A stretch of 5,559 nt of DNA from Zoogloeaceae bacterium (lineage in GTDB: Bacteria > Pseudomonadota > Gammaproteobacteria > Burkholderiales > Rhodocyclaceae): positions 1 through 5,559 of the forward strand of contig JAISSL010000131.1 in the NCBI GenBank assembly GCA_031273145.1, in the 5' to 3' direction. This document shows positions 1 to 5,559 of the stretch, in pieces. Both the position numbers and the translations under genes were made by a program. The notes under the pieces were generated by a model. The model saw nothing but the letters and a program-made list of their open reading frames with translations, was not told the origin of the DNA and searched no databases. Position 1 is the stretch's first letter; every line of letters starts with the position of its first letter.

Positions 1-2050
1 TTTCCTTGCCGCCGACTACCGGCCAGCGCAGACCGCGCGCCTTGTGATAGGTGTCGAAGTCGGTCAGGTCGTGATGATGCCCCCGACCAAAGGCGGCGTA
101 TTCCTCGAACAGCCCTTTCTGCACGTAGAAGCCGAAGTAATCGGATTCGTCGTTGCTGTAGTTTTCAAACCCCTTTTCGTGCGCGTTGACGGCAGTCACG
201 TTGCTCTTCGGGAACTTGTTGGCGACGCCATAAAGCACGTCATACAGGGTCTTGCCCTTGTATTCCGGCTTCTTGGCGATCAGTTCGGCAGGCCAGACTT
301 CTTCCACCTTGAAGCGTCTGGAGAATTCCAGATACTGCCAGAGGTCGGAACGCGCCTCGCCCGGCGCCTTGACCTGCTGCCGCCAGAACTGGGTGCGCCG
401 TTCGGCATTGCCGTAAGCGCCTTCCTTTTCCGCCCACATGGCGGTGGGAAGGATCAGGTCGGCTGCCTGCGCCGATACCGTGGGATAGACATCGGAGACC
501 ACCACGAAGGCGGCGGGATTCCGCCAGCCGGGCAGAATTTCATCATTGATGTTCGGTCCCGCCTGCATGTTGTTGGTGGTAGAGGTCCAGTAGCACTTGA
601 TCTTGCCATCTTTCAGGTTGCGGCTTTGCGCCACGGCGTGAAAGCCGACCTGGGGAGAAATCGTGCCTTCGGGCAGTTGCCAGAGTTTTTCCGTCAATTC
701 CCGGTGCGCGGGGTTGCCGACCACCATGTCGGCGGGCAGCCGGTGCGCGAAGGTGCCGACTTCCCGCGCCGTGCCGCAGGCGGAAGGTTGCCCGGTCAGC
801 GAAAAGGGGCCGCAGCCCGGCTGGGAAATCTTGCCGGTCAGGAGGTGAATGTTGTAAATCAGGTTGTTCACCCAGGTGCCGCGCGTATGCTGATTCACGC
901 CCATCGTCCAGAAGGAAACCACCTTCTTTTTCGGGTCGGCAAACAGTTCCGCCAGCTTTTTGAGCCTGTCTTTTGGCACGCCGGAAAGTCTGAAGGCTTC
1001 ATCCAGCGTGTAGGTGGAAACGAACTTGGCGAACTCTTCAAAGGTCATCGGTTCGGATGCGCCCGGATCGCCCTTGGGCTTGCCCTCGTTGTTTGGATCG
1101 GGATAGCCGTTCTGGGTGGCTTTTGCCTCAAGCGCATGGGCGGGACGCAGGCCATAGCCGATGTCGGTCACGCCCTTCTTGAAGTTCACGCATTTGTCAA
1201 TGAACGCCTGATTGACCTTCTTGTTCTGGATGATGTAATTGGCGATGTAGTTCAGGATCGCCAGGTCAGATTGCGGCTTGAAAATCATGCCGTTATCGGA
1301 CAGTTCAAACGAGCGGTGCTCAAAGGTCGAGAGCACATGCACTTCGCAGCCCTTGTGACTCAGACGGCGGTCGGTCACGCGCGACCACAGCACCGGGTGC
1401 ATTTCCGCCATGTTGGAACCCCACAGCACGAAGGCATCGGCATCTTCGATGTCGTCGTAACAGCCCATCGGCTCATCAATGCCGAAGGTACGCATGAAGC
1501 CAACCACGGCGGAGGCCATGCAGTGACGGGCGTTCGGGTCGAGGTTGTTGGAGCGGAACCCCGCTTTCCACAGTTTTGAGGCGGCATAGCCTTCCCAGAT
1601 CGTCCATTGCCCGGAGCCGAACATGGCGATGGAAGTGGGACCAAATTCCTTCAGGGCGGCCTTCCATTTTTCCGCCATGATGTCGAAGGCTTCCTTCCAC
1701 GAAACCGGCTCGAATTTGCCGTTCTTGTCGTATTTGCCGTTGGTCTTTCGCAGCAGGGGGCGGGTGAGCCGATCCTTGCCATACATGATCTTGGACAGGA
1801 AGTATCCTTTGACGCAGTTCAAGCCACGGTTGACCGGCGAATTCGGGTCGCCCTGGGTGGCAACCAGCCTGCCATTCTGGACGCCCGCCAGCACCGAACA
1901 GCCCGTGCCGCAGAAACGGCAGGGAATCTTGTCCCAACGGATGGTTTTGTCGCCTGACTGGGCAAGCGCGCCAGCAGGCAGGGTCATGCCGGTTGCCGCA
2001 GCGGCGGCGGCAACGGCCTGGGTTTTTAAAAAGTCACGGCGATTGGTCAT
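1..2050 (-). CDS. napA: Periplasmic nitrate reductase catalytic subunit NapA (partial, C-terminus outside window)
   Basis: NapA reduces nitrate to nitrite in the periplasm using a Mo-bis-MGD cofactor and one [4Fe-4S] cluster, with electrons from NapB/NapC or NapGH. About 683 codons are visible; the family is usually about 830 residues, so roughly the last 150, including much of the cofactor-binding C-terminal domain, lie beyond base 1. Residues 1-31 form a Tat signal peptide: twin-arginine motif NRRDFLK, an Ala-rich hydrophobic core and a likely cleavage after ALA. The [4Fe-4S] ligands are C44, C47, C51 and C79, followed by KG (K81, the conserved lysine between cluster and Mo). The expected Mo ligand is C177 in NARHCMAS. 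The visible reading frame is intact. The start at 2050 is chosen because GAGGAG lies 6 nt upstream and the Tat n-region is then of normal length; an in-frame ATG 10 codons upstream (2080) has no ribosome-binding site. It is last in the visible napFDA order, after its chaperone NapD. napB and napGH or napC probably follow outside the window. Confidence 0.97.
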   Translation of the reverse strand, partial: MTNRRDFLKTQAVAAAAAATGMTLPAGALAQSGDKTIRWDKIPCRFCGTGCSVLAGVQNGRLVATQGDPNSPVNRGLNCVKGYFLSKIMYGKDRLTRPLLRKTNGKYDKNGKFEPVSWKEAFDIMAEKWKAALKEFGPTSIAMFGSGQWTIWEGYAASKLWKAGFRSNNLDPNARHCMASAVVGFMRTFGIDEPMGCYDDIEDADAFVLWGSNMAEMHPVLWSRVTDRRLSHKGCEVHVLSTFEHRSFELSDNGMIFKPQSDLAILNYIANYIIQNKKVNQAFIDKCVNFKKGVTDIGYGLRPAHALEAKATQNGYPDPNNEGKPKGDPGASEPMTFEEFAKFVSTYTLDEAFRLSGVPKDRLKKLAELFADPKKKVVSFWTMGVNQHTRGTWVNNLIYNIHLLTGKISQPGCGPFSLTGQPSACGTAREVGTFAHRLPADMVVGNPAHRELTEKLWQLPEGTISPQVGFHAVAQSRNLKDGKIKCYWTSTTNNMQAGPNINDEILPGWRNPAAFVVVSDVYPTVSAQAADLILPTAMWAEKEGAYGNAERRTQFWRQQVKAPGEARSDLWQYLEFSRRFKVEEVWPAELIAKKPEYKGKTLYDVLYGVANKFPKSNVTAVNAHEKGFENYSNDESDYFGFYVQKGLFEEYAAFGRGHHHDLTDFDTYHKARGLRWPVVGGKE

Positions 2051-2054
2051 TTCA

Positions 2055-2222
2055 GTCTCCTCGAGAGCGGTGTGTTTCATCCGAATATTCGGGAGCCGGT
2101 CTTGCTCTTTATCCAAATATTCGCTGGGAAAAGGTTACGGGTATTACGGGTGCGTTCAGGTCTCCTCAAGAGCGCGCGCTTCTTCCGAACATTCGGGCGC
2201 GAATGATTCATCCGAATATTCA
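2055..2222 (-). repeat. Imperfect tandem duplication spanning the napD 3' end and the napA leader, with four copies of a 16-bp motif
   Basis: Reading the minus strand, a unit running from GAATATTCGGAT to GCTCTTGAGGAGAC (about 2221 to 2160) recurs as GAATATTTGGAT to GCTCTCGAGGAGAC (about 2122 to 2055). The offset is 99 bp at one end and 105 bp at the other. Inside, the 16-mer TTCATCCGAATATTCG (plus strand) appears at 2076-2091 (exact), 2108-2123 (14/16), 2180-2195 (14/16) and 2207-2222 (15/16). Its core CGAATATTCG is itself palindromic. The upper unit encodes the last residues of NapD (EYSDE to ALEET). The lower unit is noncoding but, read in the napA frame, would give EYLDKE to ALEET, so both ends share one frame. 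A 9-bp near-repeat (GTTACGGGT / ATTACGGGT, plus strand) lies between the units at about 2134-2150. The role is unknown: a relic of duplication, an RNA structure or a protein-binding array are all possible. Confidence 0.7.
2057..2062 (-). promoter_or_regulatory. Ribosome-binding site of napA
   Basis: On the minus strand GAGGAG lies 6 nt before the napA ATG at 2050. It supports that start over the in-frame ATG at 2080. The same GAGGAGAC string occurs again at 2160-2167 near the end of napD, with no start codon at the right distance there, as part of the duplication described separately. Confidence 0.8.
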
Positions 2223-2434
2223 TAGGAAAGCATCACGGACATCACTTGTGGGATATGGTGGACTTGAAGGATGGAATCGGAAACGGCATAGTCCGGGCCG
2301 TCTTCCAACAGAACAATCATGCGCCCGTCGCCGCCATCGGCTGCGACGCTGGCTCCGGGCACGGCTTCGACGGCAGATTTGATCGCCTCGGCATGAACCG
2401 GCAGAAATTTCAGGACGAGGCTGACGATTCTCAT
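2156..2434 (-). CDS. napD: NapD, Tat-signal-binding chaperone for NapA
   Basis: The protein has 92 residues. In the known family NapD is a small cytoplasmic ferredoxin-fold protein that binds the NapA twin-arginine signal peptide and holds back export until the Mo cofactor and FeS cluster are inserted. The sequence shows the typical pattern: an N-terminal strand (MRIVSLVLKFLP), a helix (AEAIKSAVEAVPG), a strand before a glycine-rich turn (ADGGDGRMIVLLE), and a final strand VMSVMLSYEY matching the family's conserved C-terminal strand. The last 18 or so residues (SDESFAPECSEEARALEET) form an acidic tail beyond the fold and are encoded by the duplicated segment. The ATG at 2434 overlaps the napF stop by 4 bp (ATGA), and AGAGG stands 6 nt upstream inside napF, so translation is probably coupled. 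Sequence conservation in NapD is low; the identification rests on size, pattern and its place between napF and napA. Confidence 0.92.
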   Translation of the reverse strand: MRIVSLVLKFLPVHAEAIKSAVEAVPGASVAADGGDGRMIVLLEDGPDYAVSDSILQVHHIPQVMSVMLSYEYSDESFAPECSEEARALEET

Positions 2435-3003
2435 GGCTCGCCTCTTTCCAGGAAGGGGGTTGAATCGAGGCCGGATGCCTGCGCGGCAGCGCGCATAAAA
2501 ATGGCCTGTGCCGGACAGGAGGCCACGCACTCGCCGCAGCCGGTACAGCGCGATTCCGCAATTTGTGGTTCCGCAGGGTGGCCCTGGCGCAGGGTAAAAC
2601 GAATGGCGCCTTCTTCGCAGTGGTCTTCACAGGAGCGGCACAGCACGCCCTGATGCGGCAAACAGGTCGCGCCGATCAGGGCGCGGAGCGTCCAGGGCGG
2701 AAGATCGGGGGAAATGAACGGGGAGGGCAGTTGAGGGGATGAAGCGTTTTGGCGGGCATTTTTCGCGCAAGCCTGAACACAATCCGCGCAAAACGTGCAG
2801 CGCGCCCGCTTGAAATCGGCTTCTGGAAATCCGCCCGCGCCTTTTGCGAGCAGCCCGGTAGGACACGCCGTCACGCAAGCGCCACAACGGGTACAGGCAC
2901 TTGTGAACAGCGTTTCATCCACCGACCAAGGCGGGCGGAGCGAAACCGCTGTGGTCTCGCGCAGGCGCTGACCACGCAGGAAAGCGCGGCGGCTGATGTC
3001 CAT
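2431..3003 (-). CDS. napF: NapF, ferredoxin-type iron-sulfur protein of the periplasmic nitrate reductase system
   Basis: The protein has 190 residues. NapF is a cytoplasmic polyferredoxin that interacts with NapA before export and is thought to help in loading or maturing its [4Fe-4S] centre. Cysteine groups in order are C37-x2-C40-x2-C43-x3-C47 followed by P; C69-x2-C72-x2-C75-x3-C79; C122-x2-C125-x3-C129 with C114 nearby; and C153-x2-C156-x2-C159-x3-C163 followed by P. The first, second and fourth are standard [4Fe-4S] motifs; the third is the looser NapF-type CRSCEDHCEEGAI motif. The N-terminus (ISRRAFLRG) looks like a twin-arginine motif but no hydrophobic core follows (residues 11-30 are polar), as in known NapF proteins that stay in the cytoplasm. 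It is first in the nap unit, directly behind the predicted FNR-type promoter, with AGAGG 4 nt before the ATG. Its stop overlaps the napD start by 4 bp. Confidence 0.95.
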   Translation of the reverse strand: MDISRRAFLRGQRLRETTAVSLRPPWSVDETLFTSACTRCGACVTACPTGLLAKGAGGFPEADFKRARCTFCADCVQACAKNARQNASSPQLPSPFISPDLPPWTLRALIGATCLPHQGVLCRSCEDHCEEGAIRFTLRQGHPAEPQIAESRCTGCGECVASCPAQAIFMRAAAQASGLDSTPFLERGEP

Positions 3004-3044
3004 AAGTCCTCTCTGTGAGTAAATATTTTTGTTGTTATGTCGTC

Positions 3045-3050
3045 ATGCTA
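3045..3050 (-). promoter_or_regulatory. Predicted -10 element of the napF promoter
   Basis: TAGCAT on the minus strand matches TATAAT at four of six positions. If the palindrome centred at 3078.5 sits at -41.5, transcription would begin near 3037 and the -10 would occupy about 3049-3044, within 1 bp of this hexamer. No good -35 hexamer is needed at a class II activator-dependent promoter. The implied leader is about 34 nt. The match is modest and is supported mainly by the spacing. Confidence 0.5.
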
Positions 3051-3069
3051 GTCCGCAAAGCAGAATCAA

Positions 3070-3087
3070 CTTTGACCTAGGTCAAAG
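3070..3087. promoter_or_regulatory. FNR/DNR-family operator: perfect 18-bp palindrome upstream of napF
   Basis: The sequence CTTTGACCTAGGTCAAAG is a perfect 18-bp inverted repeat. Its core TTGAC-N4-GTCAA (3072-3085) resembles the FNR/ANR/DNR consensus TTGAT-N4-ATCAA, with the fifth base of each half-site changed symmetrically. It lies 67-84 bp upstream of the napF ATG, with a -10-like hexamer placed as at a class II activated promoter. This fits induction of nap genes by low oxygen or nitrogen oxides through a CRP/FNR-superfamily activator. Which member binds (FNR for oxygen, DNR or NNR for NO) cannot be told from the site. Confidence 0.78.
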
Positions 3088-3157
3088 AATGACATAGGTT
3101 CGGGCAGCTTATCAGGCTATCCCGATTTTTCGTCCCGGATTTACGGGCAACCCGCGT
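3088..3157. other. Short intergenic spacer after the CheX-like gene, no clear terminator
   Basis: Between the CheX-like stop and the palindromic operator there is a small hairpin just past the stop codon (CGGG-CAA-CCCG, 3144-3154, stem 4 bp) and a partial direct repeat TCCCGA / TCCCGG (3120-3137). On the transcribed minus strand no run of T follows the hairpin, so an intrinsic terminator is not supported. Some read-through of the signalling operon into napFDA is possible. Confidence 0.4.
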
Positions 3158-3631
3158 TTATTGCTGCGTGGCGCGCTGAATATCCACGACGACGGATGCC
3201 CGGTATTGCTTCCATTTCACGAGAATAATGTAGGCATGGGGCGAGACTACCGTTTTCAGCCAGTCGGATTTCGTTTCCTTGGAGGTAGGCACCGAAACTT
3301 CCATCGTCTCGCCGAAATGCTTGCGCGCATTGCCGGAAATCGTGTTGGCGATTTCCCCGACGGCATCGAGCAGGCGCTCCTTGTTCCGCACTTCTTCGCC
3401 CATCATGAGCAGGAGATGGTTTATCATGCTGCGCGGCGTGGAAAAATAGATGCGCCCGGAAAAGCTCCCGGACAGGGTGATGTAGCTGGTCATGTCGAAC
3501 GTGGCGGATGGCACGTCGCTTTCCAGCAGGTACGCGGTTTTGATCTCCACTTTTTCCTTGGTGACATGGAAAAAAAAGTGGCTTACCGCGTCAATAAAGA
3601 CATGAATGTCTTCTTCGTTGATGTCGTTCAT
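3158..3631 (-). CDS. CheX/CheC-type CheY-P phosphatase-like protein
   Basis: The protein has 157 residues. CheX and CheC family proteins dephosphorylate phospho-CheY; they are single-domain and cytoplasmic. The family's catalytic pattern D/S-x3-E-x2-N is present as D89-x3-E93-x2-N96 in LLDAVGEIANTISGNARKHF, and P115 may correspond to the downstream proline of that motif. Other CheX-like features are the strand SGRIYFSTP before the first helix, the glycine in TISGNARK, and a C-terminal strand pair ending in a hydrophobic VVVDI. There is one catalytic motif, as in CheX, rather than the two of typical CheC. The ATG at 3631 overlaps the stop of the response-regulator gene by 4 bp (ATGA); a GGAG lies about 11 nt upstream, somewhat far, so coupling probably matters. 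The likely substrate is the neighbouring response regulator. No signal peptide or membrane segment is seen. A longer frame reaching 3868 exists but would run through the response-regulator gene and is not used. Confidence 0.87.
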   Translation of the reverse strand: MNDINEEDIHVFIDAVSHFFFHVTKEKVEIKTAYLLESDVPSATFDMTSYITLSGSFSGRIYFSTPRSMINHLLLMMGEEVRNKERLLDAVGEIANTISGNARKHFGETMEVSVPTSKETKSDWLKTVVSPHAYIILVKWKQYRASVVVDIQRATQQ

Positions 3632-3996
3632 GGCTTTATAAGCTCCAAAAAGGCCGCAATCAGTTCTTCGTCGGAAAACGGTTTGTAAAGGAATCCCCGC
3701 GCCCCTTTTTTCAGCGCCTTCAAGGCCGTGGCCTTGTCGCTCAATGCGGAAACGACGAGGATATTGCAGTGGGGGTGAATTTCGATGATCTCTTCCGTGC
3801 ACACGACGCCATCCATGTTCGGCATGGTAATGTCCATCGTGACCAGATCGGGCGCGTGTTGCCTGCAAAGCGCAACCGCTTCCTTGCCATCCTTGGCCAT
3901 CCCTAAAAGCTGGATGGCGCTCAGTCTCGGATCGTTCAGGATGCGGGCGACGCGGCTTCTGATGAGCGCGGAATCATCAACAATCAGGAGTTTCAT
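3628..3996 (-). CDS. Single-domain CheY-like response regulator
   Basis: The 122-residue protein is a complete receiver domain with no output domain. Key residues are the acidic pair D7-D8 (LLIVDDSA), the phosphoacceptor D55 (TMDITMPNMDG), the switch serine S83 (VVSALSD) and the conserved K105 followed by P (LYKPF), with Y104 at the aromatic switch position next to it. It should be phosphorylated by the adjacent CheA-like kinase and dephosphorylated by the adjacent CheX-like protein. Both flanking genes overlap it by 4 bp (ATGA at each end). GAGGA stands shortly upstream of its ATG inside the kinase gene. With no DNA-binding or enzymatic domain, it must act by protein contact, either with a flagellar switch (as CheY does), with a phosphotransfer partner, or with an unknown effector. 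The target is not identifiable from the window. Confidence 0.96.
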   Translation of the reverse strand: MKLLIVDDSALIRSRVARILNDPRLSAIQLLGMAKDGKEAVALCRQHAPDLVTMDITMPNMDGVVCTEEIIEIHPHCNILVVSALSDKATALKALKKGARGFLYKPFSDEELIAAFLELIKP

Positions 3997-5559
3997 AGGG
4001 AGTCCTCAATGTCCTGTGCTTGGGTGAATTGGATGTTGAATTCGGTAAACTGGTTCGGACGGCTCTTGACCCGCAAGTGTCCGCCTATGGCCTTCACTTT
4101 TTCCAGTACGATATCCAACCCGATGCCGTGCCCGGAATCCCGGTCGGCTGTTTCTGTGGTCGAGACGCCCGGCTGGAAAAGCCGGGCCGTTACTTCATAG
4201 TCGCTTAAGGCGGCGGCGGCTTCTGCCGTCATCTGCCCCTTTCTTACGAAATGTTCGCGCAGACGGTTGGGAACGATGCCGCATCCGTCATCCCGTACCG
4301 TGAAGGTATATTGACCGTGACCCTGACTGGCGCACCAGAGACCCAGCGCGCCGGCTTGCGGCTTATTGCGCGCGACCCGCTGGTCGGGCGTTTCGATGCC
4401 GTGCGCCAGAGCGTTTCGCACCAGTTGAATGGAAATATCCTGCAATGTCTTTGCCGTGTTCTGGGGCAGGAAGGAAAATGCTTCGAGCTGGCAGGAGACT
4501 TTGACCTGTTTGCCTTGGGTTTTGGCAATCCGTTGCGCGAGCATGGTGATTTGATCCGCAAACGGAGTTTTCTGGACGGTCGGGGCGGTAGCGGCGGCAG
4601 TGGCAGCCTTCGCGCTATCTGGCGCTTGCGTCTTGCCCAGCACGCTGCCCAGGCGGGAAACGATCTGGGCGAACGAGGCATGGCGCTGGTAGAAGCCTTC
4701 CAGCAACACGGCCACGCGGAGCGTCTGGTCGCCGCCAAACGTCCCTTCTTCGCGCATGACCGCCATTTCCTTTTCGCATTCATGCGCGTAGCTTTCCAGC
4801 ACGTCAATGCCCAGTATCGCCGCTTCTCCCTTGATGTTGTGCACGATACGCATGATGCTGTTCAGGGTATGCAGGCGGGCGCTGGCTTCATCCTGAGCCG
4901 TACTCATCAGCTCGTTGATTTGCGCCAGCGATTGCCCAAGGTTTTCAATGAACCGTTGCAGCGCGTCGAAATCGCCGCTGGCCAGCCGCAACAGGGTTTC
5001 GACCTCGGCCTTTGCCATGTTCTTTGCCTGTTCGACCTGCTGGGTCAGCACAACCTTGTCGGTAACATCCTGTACCGTGACCAGGAGGTGCGAGATTCTT
5101 CCTTCCTCGACGACCCGGTTGAAGAAGAAGGAGAGGTAACGGGTGTGGGACTCGCTGCCATGCTGCTCGGTGACGGTGACAGGCACGTTGATGAGGGGAT
5201 TGAGGCTGGTCACCAGGGCTTCCTTCACCCGGTCGCCCAGAAGCAGCTCGATGTAGTCCACGGCAGCTTCGTAAACATTCCTGGGGGCAATGGCTTCGAG
5301 ATAGGGCAGAAAACTTGCGCCCGGCGCAATTTCCATTCGCAGGGTGTCGGGCAGGGATTTCGAGAACTCCATCCCGATTCTTTTTTTCTTGTCCAGCAAA
5401 AACAGACCTTCTCGCACGGTCTCAAGAATTTCCGCCGTCTCCTTGCGCGCCACGGCGAGTTTTTCGTCGCCCGCGACCAGATCACGAATCGAAACTACGA
5501 CGGTATAACCTAAGTTGACGAGCGCAAACAGGATGCCGACGACCAGAACGACCCGCAGG
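3993..5559 (-). CDS. Membrane-anchored CheA-like histidine kinase with HPt and HATPase domains (partial, N-terminus outside window)
   Basis: The frame is open to the window edge, so 521 residues are visible (numbered from the first complete codon at 5558). Residues about 3-24 are a strongly hydrophobic transmembrane segment (VVLVVGILFALVNLGYTVVV), suggesting a sensor domain further upstream. Residues about 46-170 look like a PAS domain (VREGLFLLD near the start, LLVTVQDVTDK at the end), followed by a helical, probably coiled-coil stretch. An HPt domain carries H240 in VHNIKGEAAILG. An Ala/Thr-rich linker (about 314-326) leads to a CheA-type HATPase: N-box N382 in LVRNALAHGIETPDQR, G1 box DDGCGI (423-428), a CheA-like LFQPGVSTTE lid region and G2 box DSGHGIGLDIV (474-484). 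Neither a separate dimerisation domain nor a CheW-like domain is visible; the protein stops soon after the ATPase. It probably autophosphorylates the HPt histidine and passes phosphate to the downstream receiver. Its stop overlaps the regulator ATG by 4 bp. A GTG at 5453 is not the start, because it would cut off the transmembrane segment. Confidence 0.93.
   Translation of the reverse strand, partial: LRVVLVVGILFALVNLGYTVVVSIRDLVAGDEKLAVARKETAEILETVREGLFLLDKKKRIGMEFSKSLPDTLRMEIAPGASFLPYLEAIAPRNVYEAAVDYIELLLGDRVKEALVTSLNPLINVPVTVTEQHGSESHTRYLSFFFNRVVEEGRISHLLVTVQDVTDKVVLTQQVEQAKNMAKAEVETLLRLASGDFDALQRFIENLGQSLAQINELMSTAQDEASARLHTLNSIMRIVHNIKGEAAILGIDVLESYAHECEKEMAVMREEGTFGGDQTLRVAVLLEGFYQRHASFAQIVSRLGSVLGKTQAPDSAKAATAAATAPTVQKTPFADQITMLAQRIAKTQGKQVKVSCQLEAFSFLPQNTAKTLQDISIQLVRNALAHGIETPDQRVARNKPQAGALGLWCASQGHGQYTFTVRDDGCGIVPNRLREHFVRKGQMTAEAAAALSDYEVTARLFQPGVSTTETADRDSGHGIGLDIVLEKVKAIGGHLRVKSRPNQFTEFNIQFTQAQDIEDSL

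Noticed and set aside
44..1579. A 511-codon open frame on the plus strand opposite napA
   Set aside because: It lies wholly antisense to a clearly intact napA with all its motifs. The translation has no recognisable domain and is explained by GC-biased third positions of napA codons.
2051..2080. In-frame ATG at 2080 as an alternative napA start (adds [10 protein letters not shown])
   Set aside because: There is no ribosome-binding site upstream of it. It would put ten residues before an already normal Tat n-region, and the ATG at 2050 has a good GAGGAG.
2055..2222. CRISPR array at the napD-napA junction
   Set aside because: The repeats are only 16 bp, unequally spaced (27, 32, 72 bp), partly coding, and part of a larger duplication; no spacer-like units are present.
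1623..2225. A 200-codon plus-strand frame crossing the start of napA and the napD-napA gap
   Set aside because: Low-complexity, Ser/Arg-rich translation with no family resemblance. It overlaps two real genes on the other strand, and its tail only reflects the 16-bp repeats.
2970..3003. Twin-arginine export signal on NapF (SRRAFLRG)
   Set aside because: No hydrophobic segment or cleavage site follows. Known NapF proteins start with a similar RR motif and remain cytoplasmic.
3120..3157. Intrinsic terminator after the CheX-like gene
   Set aside because: The hairpin stem is only 4 bp and no T-run follows on the transcribed strand; the T-run at 3126-3130 is on the plus strand.
3161..3688. A 175-codon plus-strand frame opposite the CheX-like gene
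   Set aside because: It is antisense to a gene with the CheX catalytic motif and tight ATGA coupling; the translation shows no recognisable domain.
3158..3868. Longer start for the CheX-like protein (236 residues)
   Set aside because: The extra 79 residues would overlap most of the receiver-domain gene in another frame and resemble no family. The start at 3631 gives the family length and an ATGA overlap.
4251..5513. A 420-codon open frame on the plus strand opposite the kinase gene
   Set aside because: It is antisense to a kinase with recognisable HPt and ATPase motifs. No domain is visible in the translation, and it is a mirror frame of the real gene.

Overview
The window carries six protein-coding genes, all on the minus strand and therefore transcribed from high to low coordinates. 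Protein similarity by eye points to a betaproteobacterium, probably a denitrifying or nitrate-respiring freshwater or soil lineage such as Rhodocyclales or Nitrosomonadales. This is an impression from the NapF/NapD/NapA sequences and the moderately high GC; it was not tested by a search.

Right part (5559 to 3158): a compact, chemotaxis-like signalling cassette. It holds a membrane-anchored CheA-like histidine kinase (N-terminus outside the window), a single-domain CheY-like response regulator, and a CheX/CheC-type phosphatase. The three genes are joined by two 4-bp ATGA stop/start overlaps, so they almost certainly form one translationally coupled unit. No CheW, methyl-accepting receptor, CheR or CheB is visible. 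The kinase has its own transmembrane segment and PAS-like region and shows no CheW-like domain.

Middle (3157 to 3004): a 154-bp gap. It contains a perfect 18-bp palindrome with an FNR/DNR-like core (TTGAC-CTAG-GTCAA). A fair -10 hexamer lies at the spacing expected for a class II (about -41.5) activated promoter reading into napF.

Left part (3003 to 1): the start of a periplasmic nitrate reductase operon, napF-napD-napA. NapF is a four-cluster-type ferredoxin-like maturation protein, NapD is the Tat-signal-binding chaperone of NapA, and NapA is the Mo-bis-MGD catalytic subunit, truncated by the window edge. napF and napD overlap by ATGA. napD and napA are separated by 105 bp.

The napD/napA junction is unusual. 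A segment of about 70 bp that includes the napA ribosome-binding region appears twice, about 100 bp apart, and it contains four copies of a 16-bp motif (TTCATCCGAATATTCG on the plus strand). Two copies lie inside the napD 3' end and two in the intergenic leader of napA.

Together the window is an anaerobic-respiration operon with a likely oxygen- or NO-responsive promoter, preceded on the same strand by a stand-alone phosphorelay module of unknown stimulus and output. Whether the two units are functionally linked is not shown by the sequence.
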